DNA of 64,000 nucleotides. It comes from Microvelia longipes. Taxonomy: Eukaryota > Arthropoda > Insecta > Hemiptera > Veliidae. Location of the stretch: contig JACMZG010000008.1 of NCBI GenBank assembly GCA_018340805.1, positions 23,066,225 through 23,130,224 of the forward strand, read 5' to 3'. Position 1 is the stretch's first letter; every line of letters starts with the position of its first letter. The notes under the pieces were generated by a model, which made no database searches, was not told the origin of the DNA, and saw only the letters and a program-made list of their open reading frames with translations. Positions 44,940-55,799 of this stretch are shown here, in pieces. A program made the translations under genes and the position numbers.

Positions 44940-47155
44940 AAGATAAGTGTTAACTAAGTTTTTAACAAGCGCAAATAATAGTGCGTACTTCTAATTTAAG
45001 AGGCATAGTTATAAAGGCCAAGGGAGTGAAAAGTGCTTCTTCACTCCCTAAAACTAGTCAATAAACTTTACAATATACACTGTCTGGAGATAAAGTATTA
45101 TTAAATAATGATAGATAGATAGATACTTAAAACTTTAGAAAAGATAAACAATAATACCTTTTATTTGGTTCCATTTTAGTATATTATTATTATTATTATT
45201 AAAAGAAAAGAAAGGTACAGTAATATTAAAAGAAAGATGTCTTTTTTTATAGAATTCTATTATGTAAAATGAGAAAAATACACATTAAGAATATATTTTT
45301 ACCAATATGAAATATTTCAACAACTGACATCATACTTTCTTAAAAGGAAAATCAAATTATTAATGAGAAATATTAGAAAAACAGTCTTGAAAGCCTATAT
45401 TATTAAATTGTTTTAGAACACGCAGTTAAGAACTAAAATATTTAGAAGGTTTAATCATAACCACAAGTCTGATATTAGGTACCACTAGTAGCAAATAAAA
45501 CGGTTTAAAAATAAAACCAGCTTTCGAACACCGTGACTTCGTCACCAAAAGCCGAAACACGGTTTATCCCCTCCCAGAATGTTGCTCGCTCAGAACCACT
45601 ACACACGATTAGAAGCTCAGCAAACCACGAGAACGTTGTTGGCGGAGTTACCGTGTTGACATGGCTGCTCTTGTGGTAAGATGCAGATAGAGGCATGCTA
45701 AGGCTAATTACGAATGCTCAAGTAAACCAGACTCTGATATTACATAATTAAGAACCTTGTGTTCAAATTAAAATTTAACTCTATTAAACTTTAATACAGT
45801 GCCATGTACCTTATAACAGTACCCTTGGTCCCAAAATGCAATTTGTAATTTTAGAACAATTCCGGCTCATGAAAGATCCTCATGCGAAATGTTTCAATAA
45901 CGAAAATTACCTTAGCATTTCAAATAAACTAGATGGTATTGAAACATTTTTACGCAAAATTTTTCCATGAAACAATCTAGCTTGGAATTTCGAATTAACT
46001 CCCTCTCCTATACGATCTTACGCGAAAGATTTCGACATAAAAAGATTTTAAAATACAGGATTCCACAAAGTAAGTTAAAAATTTCGTTCACCTATCATTA
46101 TATAGGTTTTAAAATACCAGATATACAGATGGAAGGCGAAATCAAATAAAATACTTAAACAAATGCATAGATATCAAATTTCATTCAAGTTCATCGTGAT
46201 GTTAGTAGAATAAAGAAACGTTATAATATTTGATATCCTCGTGATTACTTGAATTATTTATAGACTATGACAAACTTGAAGAGACATTTGAGAGAGGCTT
46301 TATTGTTAGGATCAAAAATGGATAGAATGAAAGACAAATTCTATTCTACATATAAAGCTAGGTCACAAAATTGATTAGAAAAGAAAAAAAACACAAAAAG
46401 AAAATTTTTACTTTAAAATTTAATTTAAAGCTTATTTCCGCTTAATAACAGTTTTGATTTTACCAGCTGACATAAATAAAGACGTTATTAAAAACTTAAG
46501 TTCAATCTAGATGAGATTGGACTAAGTATCTACTTCCCAGAGTTTCATACTGGCCCTGTAGTCTCACGTTTATTTAAATTAGCTTAGAAAAGTTGAAAAA
46601 TGATTTATCTTATTTGCCTATGATATGACATGACCTGTTGGTCCCACCCACGTATCGTCACGGGATAATATTGAGTAAATATACATAAGTTAAACATGTA
46701 AATGATGTATAAGGTATGTAAATTAGCATAGTTTACACATGATTTGTACACGCCAAAATTATTTTAAAAGTTTTAGGGAACACGAATTTTACACAAAAGA
46801 TTTGTTGATATCTTCAATAGTAAGATAATAATTAAGATACCCAATGAGTCAGAGCTTTACCACACCTATTTAGGATTTGTTTTGCTCGTCCTTAATGTCA
46901 ACGTATTCAGTACTGGCCATGAATAAATATGTCAACATATAACTGGGATATTTTAAAAACAAATACAAATAAGTCAAAATTTAACTGCTTAAATATCTTC
47001 TATGCATGCTCGTTCGTTACTACATCCTAATGCTGCCGCCTCCGTGGTGGAAGCGTCAGAATTTATACGATAGTATAAATACCGGGCCTTAAACACAACT
47101 GAGTTCTGGACTTCCCATCCTAATTTAAGCTGTCAGTTTGTATAAGATTATTGTT
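44940..47155. other. Intergenic; possible unassigned first exon near 45.6 kb
   Basis: Mostly AT-rich, with small GATA and TTA microsatellites at 45,114 and 45,181. The window 45,520-45,690 is clearly less AT-rich. On the plus strand it holds ATGGCTGCTCTTGTG directly followed by 'gtaaga' (ATG at about 45,660), which could be a short first coding exon. I found no partner exon, so no gene is called. The minus-strand open frame there has no recognisable domain. Confidence 0.3.
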
Positions 47156-47160
47156 AAAAT

Positions 47161-47948
47161 GGTTAGAGTATGATAAGGGCAGAGACTATAGATACTTAAA
47201 CAGTAAGACTGTCGACTCAATGGTGGGAAAATTTGGATTCCGGACGACGCTAGCGCTGCGGCGGACCTACCTTTCAATTGAGTGGGCGTGTCTTAATTTC
47301 CCGCTTTATGCCCACAGTCAGTTTGAAATTTAATTTTTATACTTTGTATAGTTATACTTCTAACTAACCCTACCACTTTAATATTACTCAGAACACTTGT
47401 GATTATTTTTAAGTTTTTCATTTAAGTAATTTATTAATTTAATTGATTCAATCAGGTAATAATGAAATAGTGGCTAAAGTTTTACACGTGCTAAAAGATA
47501 GATTTTGGCATTTAATGCAGCCTGTATTTTAATTACATCGGCGAGATGCGCACATGTGATTAAATGTAATTACCTGATAAAATCGACTAAATCAATAAAT
47601 TAATTAAATGAAATATACTTATCTGCCATCATTAGCGTTCTCTGGAAGTTTTAAAAAGGTTTCTATTTACTTTTAGTTTCTGAATTTTGGAAATATAGAA
47701 CATGCAACGGCAAACCGTTTTTGTGAAAAATACATACAGAAAACAATCAATTTTATAATAATAATAAATGTAGCTGTCATAACCAAGAATTGTCATGGTA
47801 TTCATAAATTTAAATATAAAAATATAATCAGTCATCTTTGGAAAGCTATTAGGGGTTAGTTCATAAGTTGTCCGCACCGGTCCGCCGCAGCGCTATTTTT
47901 AGTAGCTTGCGATAATGGAATCCAAACTTTTCCTCATTCAAGTTAACC
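47161..47948. repeat. Repeat with inverted 70-bp arms and an inner palindrome
   Basis: Arms at 47,208-47,275 and 47,868-47,940 are reverse complements sharing 'agcgctgcggcggacc' and 'tttggattcc'. Within lies a second pair: 'aatttattaatttaattgat' with 'tcaggtaat' (47,429-47,461), and its complement at about 47,570-47,610. The left end 'ggttagagtatgataaggg' matches the right end of the next element (48,539), so the two may be one composite element. Confidence 0.55.
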
Positions 47949-47949
47949 C

Positions 47950-48539
47950 CCCCTGGATAAGGGACCCACCCGCAAAATCAAAACAAATAAATTTCCCTAC
48001 ATTTTTTGACATTATTTTAAACATAAGATAAATAAATCCATCTATTCTCGGGTTTGTAGAAAGGCTTTGAGTAGGACATATATAAGGGAGATTAGGGCAA
48101 TGTGCATCCCATAACAAGGTTTTACTTTAAATGAAGGGTGGGCTTATCATACTACCTACAATGGGGTATGATTGTAGGTAGATGTATTGCCTTCAACTCC
48201 CTTATATTTACCCTACAAAAAGCCCCAAAGCCTTTCTTCCACCCCAATAAAGAGTGTATGATATTCTTCTAGTGTGGGTCCCTTATAATACTTTTACTCC
48301 ATTGTATAGATAGTATGATAAGGGACCCACCCTGCATTTAAAGTAAAACCTAATTATTTGATACATTATTGCCTTAATCTCCCTTATATATGTCCTACTC
48401 AAAGCCCCAAAACCTTTCTACAAACCCGAGAATGAATGTTTTTATTTATTTTGTTTAAAATAATTTTTGTATGTCAAAAATTTGTAGAGAAATTTATTTG
48501 TTTTGATTTTGCGGGTGGGTCCCTTATCATACTCTAACC
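47950..48539. mobile_element. Palindromic MITE with 'tatgataagggacccaccc' ends
   Basis: Left arm 47,952-48,170 and right arm 48,300-48,539 are reverse complements sharing 'gggacccacccgcaaaatc' and 'aacaaataaatttc'. Further in, they share 'gtcctactcaaagcccc' (in complement on the left), 'aaacctttctacaaaccc' (in complement) and 'tttaaagtaaaacct'. The motif 'gtatgataagggacccacc' occurs about five times in both orientations, at the ends and inside. The element is non-coding. Confidence 0.65.
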
Positions 48540-48540
48540 G

Positions 48541-49143
48541 TTGAATTATGAAACATCGTAAAAAGTAACCTGACTATTCGGTTATCAAAATAATTAAATA
48601 AACATAACAAAAATACAGTAAATTATATAGCAGACCGTTTAAAATACAAATAAAAACACAAACAATGTGCGCGAAGCCGAAAACAATTATTGATTTATTA
48701 TGATCTTAACTTACTCTTGGAGTAGGTTTTAAAAAGGTTACACAGACCCCCTAAAACATAGAGATATATACTAGAGGGGCATAGCCTATCTTAATACATT
48801 GAGAGGCCTGAAACATTTTTAGTGGGGCTCTCAGGGGCTCTGTGTAACCTCATTGAAACCTCCTCCAAGAGGAAGTTATGGTTATAATTAATCAATTGTT
48901 TTCGGCTTCCCGCAGATTGTTTGTGTTGTGATTTGTATTTTAAACAATCCACTATATAATTTACTGTTTTTTGTTCTGTTTATTTGATGATAATGATAAT
49001 CAAATGTGGTCAGGTTACTTTTTCGATGTTTCAAAATTCAACCAATATATTCTAGTAATATTATCTCTATGCCCTAAAAGATGTTTCAGGTCCTTTAATA
49101 TATTGAGATACGCTATGGCCTGTCTAGTATATATCTCAATGTT
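48541..49143 (+). mobile_element. Outer 8-bp-TSD element (5' end lost), interrupted by its own family
   Basis: 48,541-48,756 and 49,080-49,143 together match the element at 50,238-50,546 in the same orientation, from 'tgaaacatcgtaaaaag' to 'tagtatatatctcaatg'. They are split by a complete inverted copy (48,757-49,071) flanked by an 8-bp duplication. Its own left terminal 20-25 bp are missing where it abuts the 47,950 MITE. Confidence 0.8.
48757..49071 (-). mobile_element. Inner copy of the CATAGAGATATA element, 315 bp, with TSD ccctaaaa
   Basis: Inverted ends begin CATAGAGATATATACTAG (48,757) and finish with the complement at 49,071. Exact 8-bp target duplications, ccctaaaa, lie at 48,749-48,756 and 49,072-49,079. 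Removing the insert rejoins the outer element precisely. An 8-bp duplication points to hAT or P-type transposition. The copy is non-autonomous, and its orientation is opposite to that of the 50,238 copy. Confidence 0.85.
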
Positions 49144-49144
49144 T

Positions 49145-49995
49145 ATACATGGTTATTTTGTGTATATTATCACATTGACCAATAAGATTAGCTATTATGC
49201 ATAACAGCAAGACAAAGTGATAAATTAAGCTTTATTTATCACTTTGACCAAATTTGAATGTTATTATGCATAATAACCACATTAATCACTGTAGCTGTGA
49301 CATATACAGTCAACAGTTGCATACCCGAACAACGCTATATCTAAATCTGGATAAGTTACTAATTGAATAAAATAATTTTATCGATATTTTATCAAAGCCC
49401 TTTTTCTTTTTTTACTCGTCTCATGAAGCCTTAGATCATTGCCGAGGGCGCCCCTTCCCTTCTAGGCCCACCAATGATAAACCGTTGATTAATATAATAA
49501 CTTGTTTTTGTTACTTTATGATTTAATTCTTAACGAATGCATTTCTTTTATTATAGATTTAAAAATAAATTAATATTGTAATATTGCTTTGTGAATACTT
49601 ACTTGCATATAGTACATTCAGCTTCATTAGAATTCCTCCCTATTCCTTTAAAAACTTAAACTCTACCTTATAAATGTATTTCAATTTACACCTCTAATGG
49701 TCTTTCGGCATAGTAAATATTAAAATTTCAATAATACACACGACAGAACAAAAAAATCTTAAAAAATAATGATTTAGTACGAAATCTTTTAAATAAAACC
49801 AAGCTTGTGATATATGAATCAGCATAAATTATAAAATTTCCAATACTTCAATACAGTGTTGCTACTTAATTTTATTCTTTTTATATTGATAAAAAAATAA
49901 TAATTTGATTAAAAAGTGGGTTAACTCAAGTTACATTTGTTCCATGTTTCTTTATTTGCATCTTTTTCATATAATAATTTTAAATTGTGGTAAAA
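49145..49995. other. AT-rich intergenic DNA, no gene seen
   Basis: Nothing recognisable. The plus-strand open frame 48,971-49,204 is transposon-derived sequence running off the inner element. Confidence 0.35.
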
Positions 49996-49999
49996 TCTG

Positions 50000-50687
50000 C
50001 AGGGCCGTGCGAAGGGGGCAACCGCCCCGGGCGCCGACTATAGGGGGCGCAAAGTTGAAGGAATCAATCTTAATATCATTTAAAAAAATATTACAAAATT
50101 TTTCTGTCATTGTTTATTAGATCCCGCAGATAAGGTGTTAGTTCTAATGTTTTTAATAAGCTATATTCCTAAACAGAAAATATACATTACACATCATTTG
50201 TTATTGTTTAGACAAAGGGCGTCTATGTTACTGTAAACATAGAGATATATTACTAGAGGGGCCCTATTGGTTGAATTTTGAAACATCGAAAAAGTAACCT
50301 GACCACATTCGATTATCATTTTCATCAAATAAACAGAACAAAAAAACAGTAAATTATATAGTAGAATGTTTAAAATACAAATCACAACACAAATAATCTG
50401 TGGGAAGCCGAAAACAATTGATTGATTATAATCTTAAGTTCCTCTTAGAGGAGGTTTTAATGAGGTTACACAGAGCCCCACTAAAAATGTTTCAGGCCTC
50501 TCAATGTATTAAGATAGGCTATGCCCCTCTAGTATATATCTCTATGACTGTAAACGTTAAAATTAGCGCAAAACAAACGTTTACTCCATGCTTTGCGGAA
50601 AAAACTGAAGCCTACCAAATTTAAAATTTATTAAGGGGCGCCATTTGCAAGTCCGCCCGGGCGCATGTTTACCTTCGCACAGCCCTG
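50000..50687. mobile_element. hAT-like non-autonomous element, host of a nested insertion
   Basis: The left end CAGGGCCGTGCGAAGG and the right end CCTTCGCACAGCCCTG are inverted repeats with one mismatch. GC-rich subterminal blocks ('gccccgggcgcc' left, 'gcccgggcgc' right) are typical of insect hAT ends that begin CAGGG. No target duplication is clear. It is split by the 309-bp element at 50,238-50,546; without that insert it is about 370 bp and non-coding. Confidence 0.7.
50238..50546 (+). mobile_element. Complete CATAGAGATATA element, 309 bp, with TSD actgtaaa
   Basis: Inverted ends of about 24 bp (CATAGAGATATATTACTAGA at the left, the complement at the right). Exact 8-bp duplications, actgtaaa, lie at 50,230-50,237 and 50,547-50,554. 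The interior is AT-rich and non-coding, with 'gaagccgaaaacaattga'. It is inserted inside the hAT-like element at 50,000 and is therefore younger than it. Confidence 0.88.
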
Positions 50688-50844
50688 ATCATCTAAATTA
50701 ATAAGTTCAATTATTATAAATTTAAATATCTTGAAATTGGGGGAATTTCCCCGTTAAAAAAACGGATAGTTCTTGGAAAAACGAGTGAAATGGTAACCCT
50801 AGAATCGATTTTAACCTAAAGGTTTTAAATATTATCATTGTAAT

Positions 50845-51030
50845 CATAGAGATATACTATTAGAGGGGCCCAATTGGTAGAATTTTGAAACATTGAAAAA
50901 ATAACCTGACAACCTTCGACTATCAATAATCAAATGAACTGAACAAAATTACAGTGAATTATACAGTAGAATGCTGAAAATATAAATCAAAACACAAACA
51001 ATGTGCAGGAACCCGAAAAAAAAAATTATT
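50845..51030 (+). mobile_element. Truncated CATAGAGATATA element (third locus)
   Basis: It starts CATAGAGATATACTATTAGA, matches the left half of the 50,238 copy to about 'caggaacccgaaaa', then stops near 51,020, where a LINE fragment begins. Confidence 0.75.
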
Positions 51031-51034
51031 TCTT

Positions 51035-51300
51035 AAAACCCTTAGATTATAATTAATGATAGGGGTTGGAGTCGAGGATAGACCCCATTTGTACTGATGA
51101 AGGCTTAGCTTGACTTCTAGAGCAGTAGTTGGTGCTTCATGGACCCTGTAATGAACAGCCAGGCTAAACGCTGAATTGAGTTCAGTTTGATAATTGCCGT
51201 GGTTTGATTGACTTAGGCCACTATAGGTAATTATAGGTCCGACCACCATTAAGTAAAGCCATCGCAATACTTGAGGTTTAAGTCCCCAGCTTTTACCCTT
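51035..51300 (-). pseudogene. LINE reverse transcriptase C-terminal fragment (minus strand)
   Basis: On the minus strand it reads KSWGLKPQVLRWLYLMVVGP, then PIITYSGL, and after a degenerate stretch APTTALEVKLSLHQ. This is the 'WGL-P-V--WLY--VV-PI-TY' and 'T-ALEV-L-L-P' region between the RT thumb and RNase H in insect LINEs. The conserved VWW and QRLAC pieces are damaged, and the homology covers only about 80 codons. It could be the same family as the fragment at 15,805. Confidence 0.7.
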
Positions 51301-51479
51301 AGATTGGTTCTTTGCTCAGCAATTTATTTAGTAGTAGATTTCTTAGTATTTATTCAATAGTATTAGTCTCTTTGGTTACAGTGCACACCTACAGCTCTAT
51401 AGTCTCTGGTGCACACCATTAAAACACGTACACATTTCATTTGATTAAAATTTAACAAAGTCATACAATGAGATAAATC

Positions 51480-51725
51480 TCCAGACATTTTCTGGAACTT
51501 TCACTGATTTTTCAAAAAGGTTTGCTGACTCGGCAAAACAACTGGCTGACCTCACAACAACCTGGTTTTCAAAAGGGTTCGTATCCTCCCCAAAGTTAAT
51601 TTTTGTACCAAGTTTGATTAAAAAAAAAAAAAATATCTGTTTGAAAGATGGCATGTTTACACAAAAGTGTCTCGAAATATATATGCATACAAAGTTTCTC
51701 AAAACAATCTTTGGCCATAGTCCGA
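51480..51725 (-). repeat. Dispersed repeat related to positions 1-300 and 39,310-39,860
   Basis: 'ggtttgctgactcggcaaaa', 'acaacctggttttcaaaagg' and the closing 'tttctcaaaaca' match the other copies. The open frame through it is not conserved. Confidence 0.5.
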
Positions 51726-51984
51726 AATCTGACGCGCCAAGACGCCTATCCTAATAGCTTAGCTTAGTTATCATTTGGAAATTAGCTAAAATGTATATAA
51801 TTGCATTAAAAGAAAATGTTAAGTAGTACTTACCTCATGTAAATCTAACTTGTATGGTTAAGGCAATGCTACAAACTTTTTTTGTATTCTCCATATTGCT
51901 CTGCCACTATTAGTCGAGGAGAATTAGGTTCACATGCTCAACTAATTATTATAGTGAGGAGTCTAATGTTTTTCAATTTTTAAT

Positions 51985-52310
51985 TTTCCTCAATCGTTTA
52001 TAGGAAAAGTATTGTGGTTGGAAAGAGTTAGACACTATTTACAGCAATGGTTCTCTCTTTTAGTCTAACGTAAGGTGTTTTTACTATCGAGGGGCATTTA
52101 CCACCTCCTCTGATAAAAAATAACAATGCTGTTGCAAATAGCCTACTCATAATTTAACTCAGAGCTTGTTATATTAAAAACATAAAAGTTATTTGTTGTA
52201 TCATAAAAGTTAGGCAGAATCAAGTTTGGTCAATGCCTGGATGGGTGACTGCTGGGAATGAAACCTATGTATTTACTATCTGAGGACAAGCAAAGTGATA
52301 TATGTATATA
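51985..52310 (+). mobile_element. 5S-like repeat family, copy 3 (short)
   Basis: Starts near 'tttataggaaaagtattgtg' (52,000) and has lost most of the body. It ends with a clear 5S-like segment (52,203-52,265: 'agttaggcag', 'caatgcctggatgggtgact', 'gggaatgaaac') and one 'gaggacaagcaaagtga' unit. Confidence 0.6.
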
Positions 52311-52427
52311 TATATCATAGAGGAATATATAGTACTACAGAGAGACAAACTAGATAGGGGATTCCTAGTCGGTCCACTCTTCAGACAGTTTATGGACAAG
52401 GAATTAAATCAGGTCCGTCAGGTGTCA

Positions 52428-52479
52428 CTTCAAGCGGATTTCCCCGGAACTTTCTAGTTCCGGGGAAATCCGCTTGAAG
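52428..52479. repeat. Perfect 52-nt hairpin (24-bp arms, 4-nt loop)
   Basis: The left arm 'cttcaagcggatttccccgg' plus 'aact' is followed by loop 'ttct' and the exact complement. It is GC-rich compared with its surroundings. Confidence 0.9.
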
Positions 52480-53570
52480 CGTTATCAAGTTCGATAACCT
52501 TGATCTCCCCAACTACACAACACCTGTCACATTCCTGAAAGAGATGTTGTTTCCCGCTTTTTTATATTATCAACTATGTATCACTTTCATAAAAGTAATA
52601 TGACATCGATCCTTGGTTTTAATAAATTACGACCACGATAAATTTGACATTAGAATTAATTAACATTTAAACACATTTTAACATTAATAACTTGGTTTTA
52701 TTTTTCACTGAAAAATAATAAAATAATTTAAAGCCGTTGTTCATATAACGTAATATTATCGTAAATATGTATTTATTTATTTGGCTGATGGCGGGTTGTT
52801 AGTTTATTATTGCGTTAAGTTATTTAGTGTTGCGTAGTTTAAGGCTATCCGCTGCAACAGTTCTTGGATAGCATCGTCGCTATTGGTCGTAGAGCATTAA
52901 AATTTTTGTACACTTACTCCACAACTAATTATCTTTTATCTCTCTAATTATCTTGATATCACGCTTAGAAGTACCATTTTTACTCTTCATTCAGGAAAAA
53001 GTAAAACGTTACGTCACATTTTATGTGTCTAAATAGAGTGTTAACCAAATTTGACGCGATTTGGGCCATTATTATCGCTGCTACGTGAGAACTAAGGGGG
53101 GTAGAAGAGGCAGTGGACACACACACTCACACGCGTAGGGCCGCCATTATGACCGAGAGTGCCTTGCTTTTTTTGACCTCCCGGGACCTTTTTTCCTTAT
53201 CTCTTTCTTACTGTTTACTAACAACTACTCTTTGACTTCTAAAAAAATTCTTTTAGACTTCACATTTACTTTTATAAAACTACATTTATTGTTTAAATGG
53301 ATATTTTTATTATATATTATTATTATCAATTTTTAAATTAATTAATGAATAAACCGTAATTGTATTGATTAAAAAATTAATACACATTCATAATTTGTAG
53401 ACATAATTTTATTATTTACTAAACATAATTTTATTAATTATTTAATTAATAAATATGAATTTCATTAATTATTTAATAAATTAACCTAAAATCAAAAATA
53501 ATTAAAATAATAATCCTTAATTTTATTGATTATAAAATAATACACATTAATTTTATTAAATAATAATCGT
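52480..53570. other. Intergenic, no gene seen
   Basis: 53,090-53,180 is less AT-rich ('ggccgccattatgaccgaga') but has no supported gene. The rest is AT-rich. Confidence 0.35.
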
Positions 53571-53571
53571 T

Positions 53572-53625
53572 ATTTCTGCCTCCGACGCCGAAGGTCCGGG
53601 GTTCGACGCCCGGGATGTGCTCTCA
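53572..53625 (+). repeat. tRNA-like T-arm, possible SINE remnant
   Basis: 'ccggggttcgacgcccgg' pairs as a T-stem and loop and contains a B box (ggttcgacgcc). It is preceded by 'gcctccgacgccgaaggt' and followed by 'gatgtgct'. No A box or clean tRNA fold was found upstream, so this is more likely a SINE head fragment than a tRNA gene. Confidence 0.4.
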
Positions 53626-54224
53626 GTTTTTATGAATTGTATATATTGTAAAATAGTCTCGTCAAACTTTAATTCATTTTTGAAGCATGTTGGATGCGAG
53701 CACCCGAGGCCCTAAACTGGTATTTTATTGATAATATTTTTAGGGTTTCGAAGATAATTTTCGAAATTTTTATACTTTCTGTCACGTGTCTGTCGTTCTG
53801 TTTGTCAATCACCTAAATCTCTTGAACTATAACAGCTAGAGACTTGAAATTTGGTACACATGTACAACTTATCATGGAAAAATACAGCCAGTTATGTTAA
53901 ATACGCAGTTTGCGATTCATGCGCACAATCGCCAAAATGCGAACATTTTTGGAAAACATCGATTGGGGTATCAAATTGTAGGTATTGATGAGAAGGCTAT
54001 AAACATGTGTCGCATTTTCAAAATGGCGGCCATTATATCCTTCAAAAATATAAAAAAAACAACAAAAATGGTCCTCCCCCCCCCTATCTAACCAAGAAGG
54101 GTGATCCTAAAATTAAAAAAAATGAAATGGGTAACTCTCTATAAGCCATAGAAATTCTTCGGTCAAATAGATTCAAAAGTTAATTTTAGCAATTTTCAAA
54201 ATTGCACACTCGCAATTAAGTTTT

Positions 54225-54793
54225 TTACTTTTCCTTACCTGCACGGTAGGTATGTAGGAAAAGTTATGTGTTTGCATCAAAATTCTGAAACCGAGATTTC
54301 ACCAGAGCTATCCGTTTCAGGTGTTTTTAAGACTATTTAAGTGGTTTTTAGCGAGTTGTCTGTATGTGTGTGTGTGTGTGTCAGTTATCATCGTAGCTCC
54401 CAGTGTGTTTATGCTAGAAAAGTTGAAATATGGTACCTTAAATCAACCTCCAGGTCTAGTTGTGCTTTCCGGAAGGTAATGTTTTAATGACGTCATTAAC
54501 CGCCATTAATGACTCAACAACAATTTCAAAATTCATAAACACGAAAACATTATCGGATCAAATTAAAATTTAATACGCATGTAGTCTTATGTAAGACATT
54601 AAAGAGCCAAGTTTCATCTAGTTATCAGCATTAGTTAAATTTTTATCGAATGACATACATACTTAACTTTAAAAAATTATTAAATATAATAAAAATTATA
54701 ATTTTCGATGAAATTTGGTACGAATGTACCTCTTGTTATGATTAAAAATCGGGTACGGGTACCTCGGAACTTTTCCACACCCTTCGGACTCGT
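54225..54793 (+). mobile_element. 5S-like repeat family, copy 4, cut by the assembly gap
   Basis: Starts 'ttacttttccttacctgcac', then 'gtaggtatgtaggaaaag', 'tcagttatcatcgtagctcc' and 'caagtttcatctagttatca'. It then reaches the inverted tail 'gggtacgggtacctcggaac' and 'cccttcggactcgt' before the Ns. A (TG)n run lies at 54,366-54,382. The tail is reversed compared with copy 1, so two copies may abut here. Confidence 0.6.
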
Positions 54794-55642
54794 NNNNNNN
54801 NNNNNNNNNNNNNNNNNNNNNNNNNNNNNNNNNNNNNNNNNNNNNNNNNNNNNNNNNNNNNNNNNNNNNNNNNNNNNNNNNNNNNNNNNNNNNNNNNNNN
54901 NNNNNNNNNNNNNNNNNNNNNNNNNNNNNNNNNNNNNNNNNNNNNNNNNNNNNNNNNNNNNNNNNNNNNNNNNNNNNNNNNNNNNNNNNNNNNNNNNNNN
55001 NNNNNNNNNNNNNNNNNNNNNNNNNNNNNNNNNNNNNNNNNNNNNNNNNNNNNNNNNNNNNNNNNNNNNNNNNNNNNNNNNNNNNNNNNNNNNNNNNNNN
55101 NNNNNNNNNNNNNNNNNNNNNNNNNNNNNNNNNNNNNNNNNNNNNNNNNNNNNNNNNNNNNNNNNNNNNNNNNNNNNNNNNNNNNNNNNNNNNNNNNNNN
55201 NNNNNNNNNNNNNNNNNNNNNNNNNNNNNNNNNNNNNNNNNNNNNNNNNNNNNNNNNNNNNNNNNNNNNNNNNNNNNNNNNNNNNNNNNNNNNNNNNNNN
55301 NNNNNNNNNNNNNNNNNNNNNNNNNNNNNNNNNNNNNNNNNNNNNNNNNNNNNNNNNNNNNNNNNNNNNNNNNNNNNNNNNNNNNNNNNNNNNNNNNNNN
55401 NNNNNNNNNNNNNNNNNNNNNNNNNNNNNNNNNNNNNNNNNNNNNNNNNNNNNNNNNNNNNNNNNNNNNNNNNNNNNNNNNNNNNNNNNNNNNNNNNNNN
55501 NNNNNNNNNNNNNNNNNNNNNNNNNNNNNNNNNNNNNNNNNNNNNNNNNNNNNNNNNNNNNNNNNNNNNNNNNNNNNNNNNNNNNNNNNNNNNNNNNNNN
55601 NNNNNNNNNNNNNNNNNNNNNNNNNNNNNNNNNNNNNNNNNN
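54794..55642. other. Assembly gap (849 N)
   Basis: Unknown bases. An apparent 324-codon open frame spanning it is meaningless. The right side begins inside what looks like a Penelope 3' end. Confidence 0.99.
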
Positions 55643-55790
55643 AGTTTATCTTGTTAATATTTATACTGCAATTATTGTATGATTTTAACCTCTTTCCTTC
55701 TGTTAATTTCAGGAACTGATGAAGTCTAGGATCCCTGGGTGAAAGCTCTTCATATATTTTGATAAATAAATACTTTAAAAAAGACTGAAG
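55643..55790 (+). mobile_element. 3' end of a second Penelope-like element, with hammerhead-like motif
   Basis: After the gap, 'tgttaatttcaggaactgatgaagtc' wording leads into GAAAGCTCTTCAT and 'gataaataaa'. The layout (CTGATGA, hairpin, GAAA-GC-TC, AATAAA) parallels the Penelope terminal repeats at 24.6 and 26.7 kb. No coding part is visible; the body presumably lies in the gap. Confidence 0.5.
55716..55744 (+). ncRNA. Hammerhead-like core with 7-bp stem II
   Basis: CUGAUGA (55,716-55,722), then stem GUCUAGG/CCUGGGU (55,724-55,730 with 55,734-55,740, loop AUC), then GAAA (55,741-55,744). The bases GAA before the core can pair with UUC after GCUC, as stem I would. Stem III is only GC, so self-cleavage is uncertain. 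Confidence 0.5.
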
Positions 55791-55799
55791 TATTCATTA

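Noticed and set aside
53572..53625. A tRNA gene
   Set aside because: Only a T-arm and B box fold well; no A box, anticodon arm or acceptor stem was found.
54708..55682. Open frame of 324 codons on the plus strand
   Set aside because: Nearly all of it is the run of Ns; the flanks are repeat sequence.
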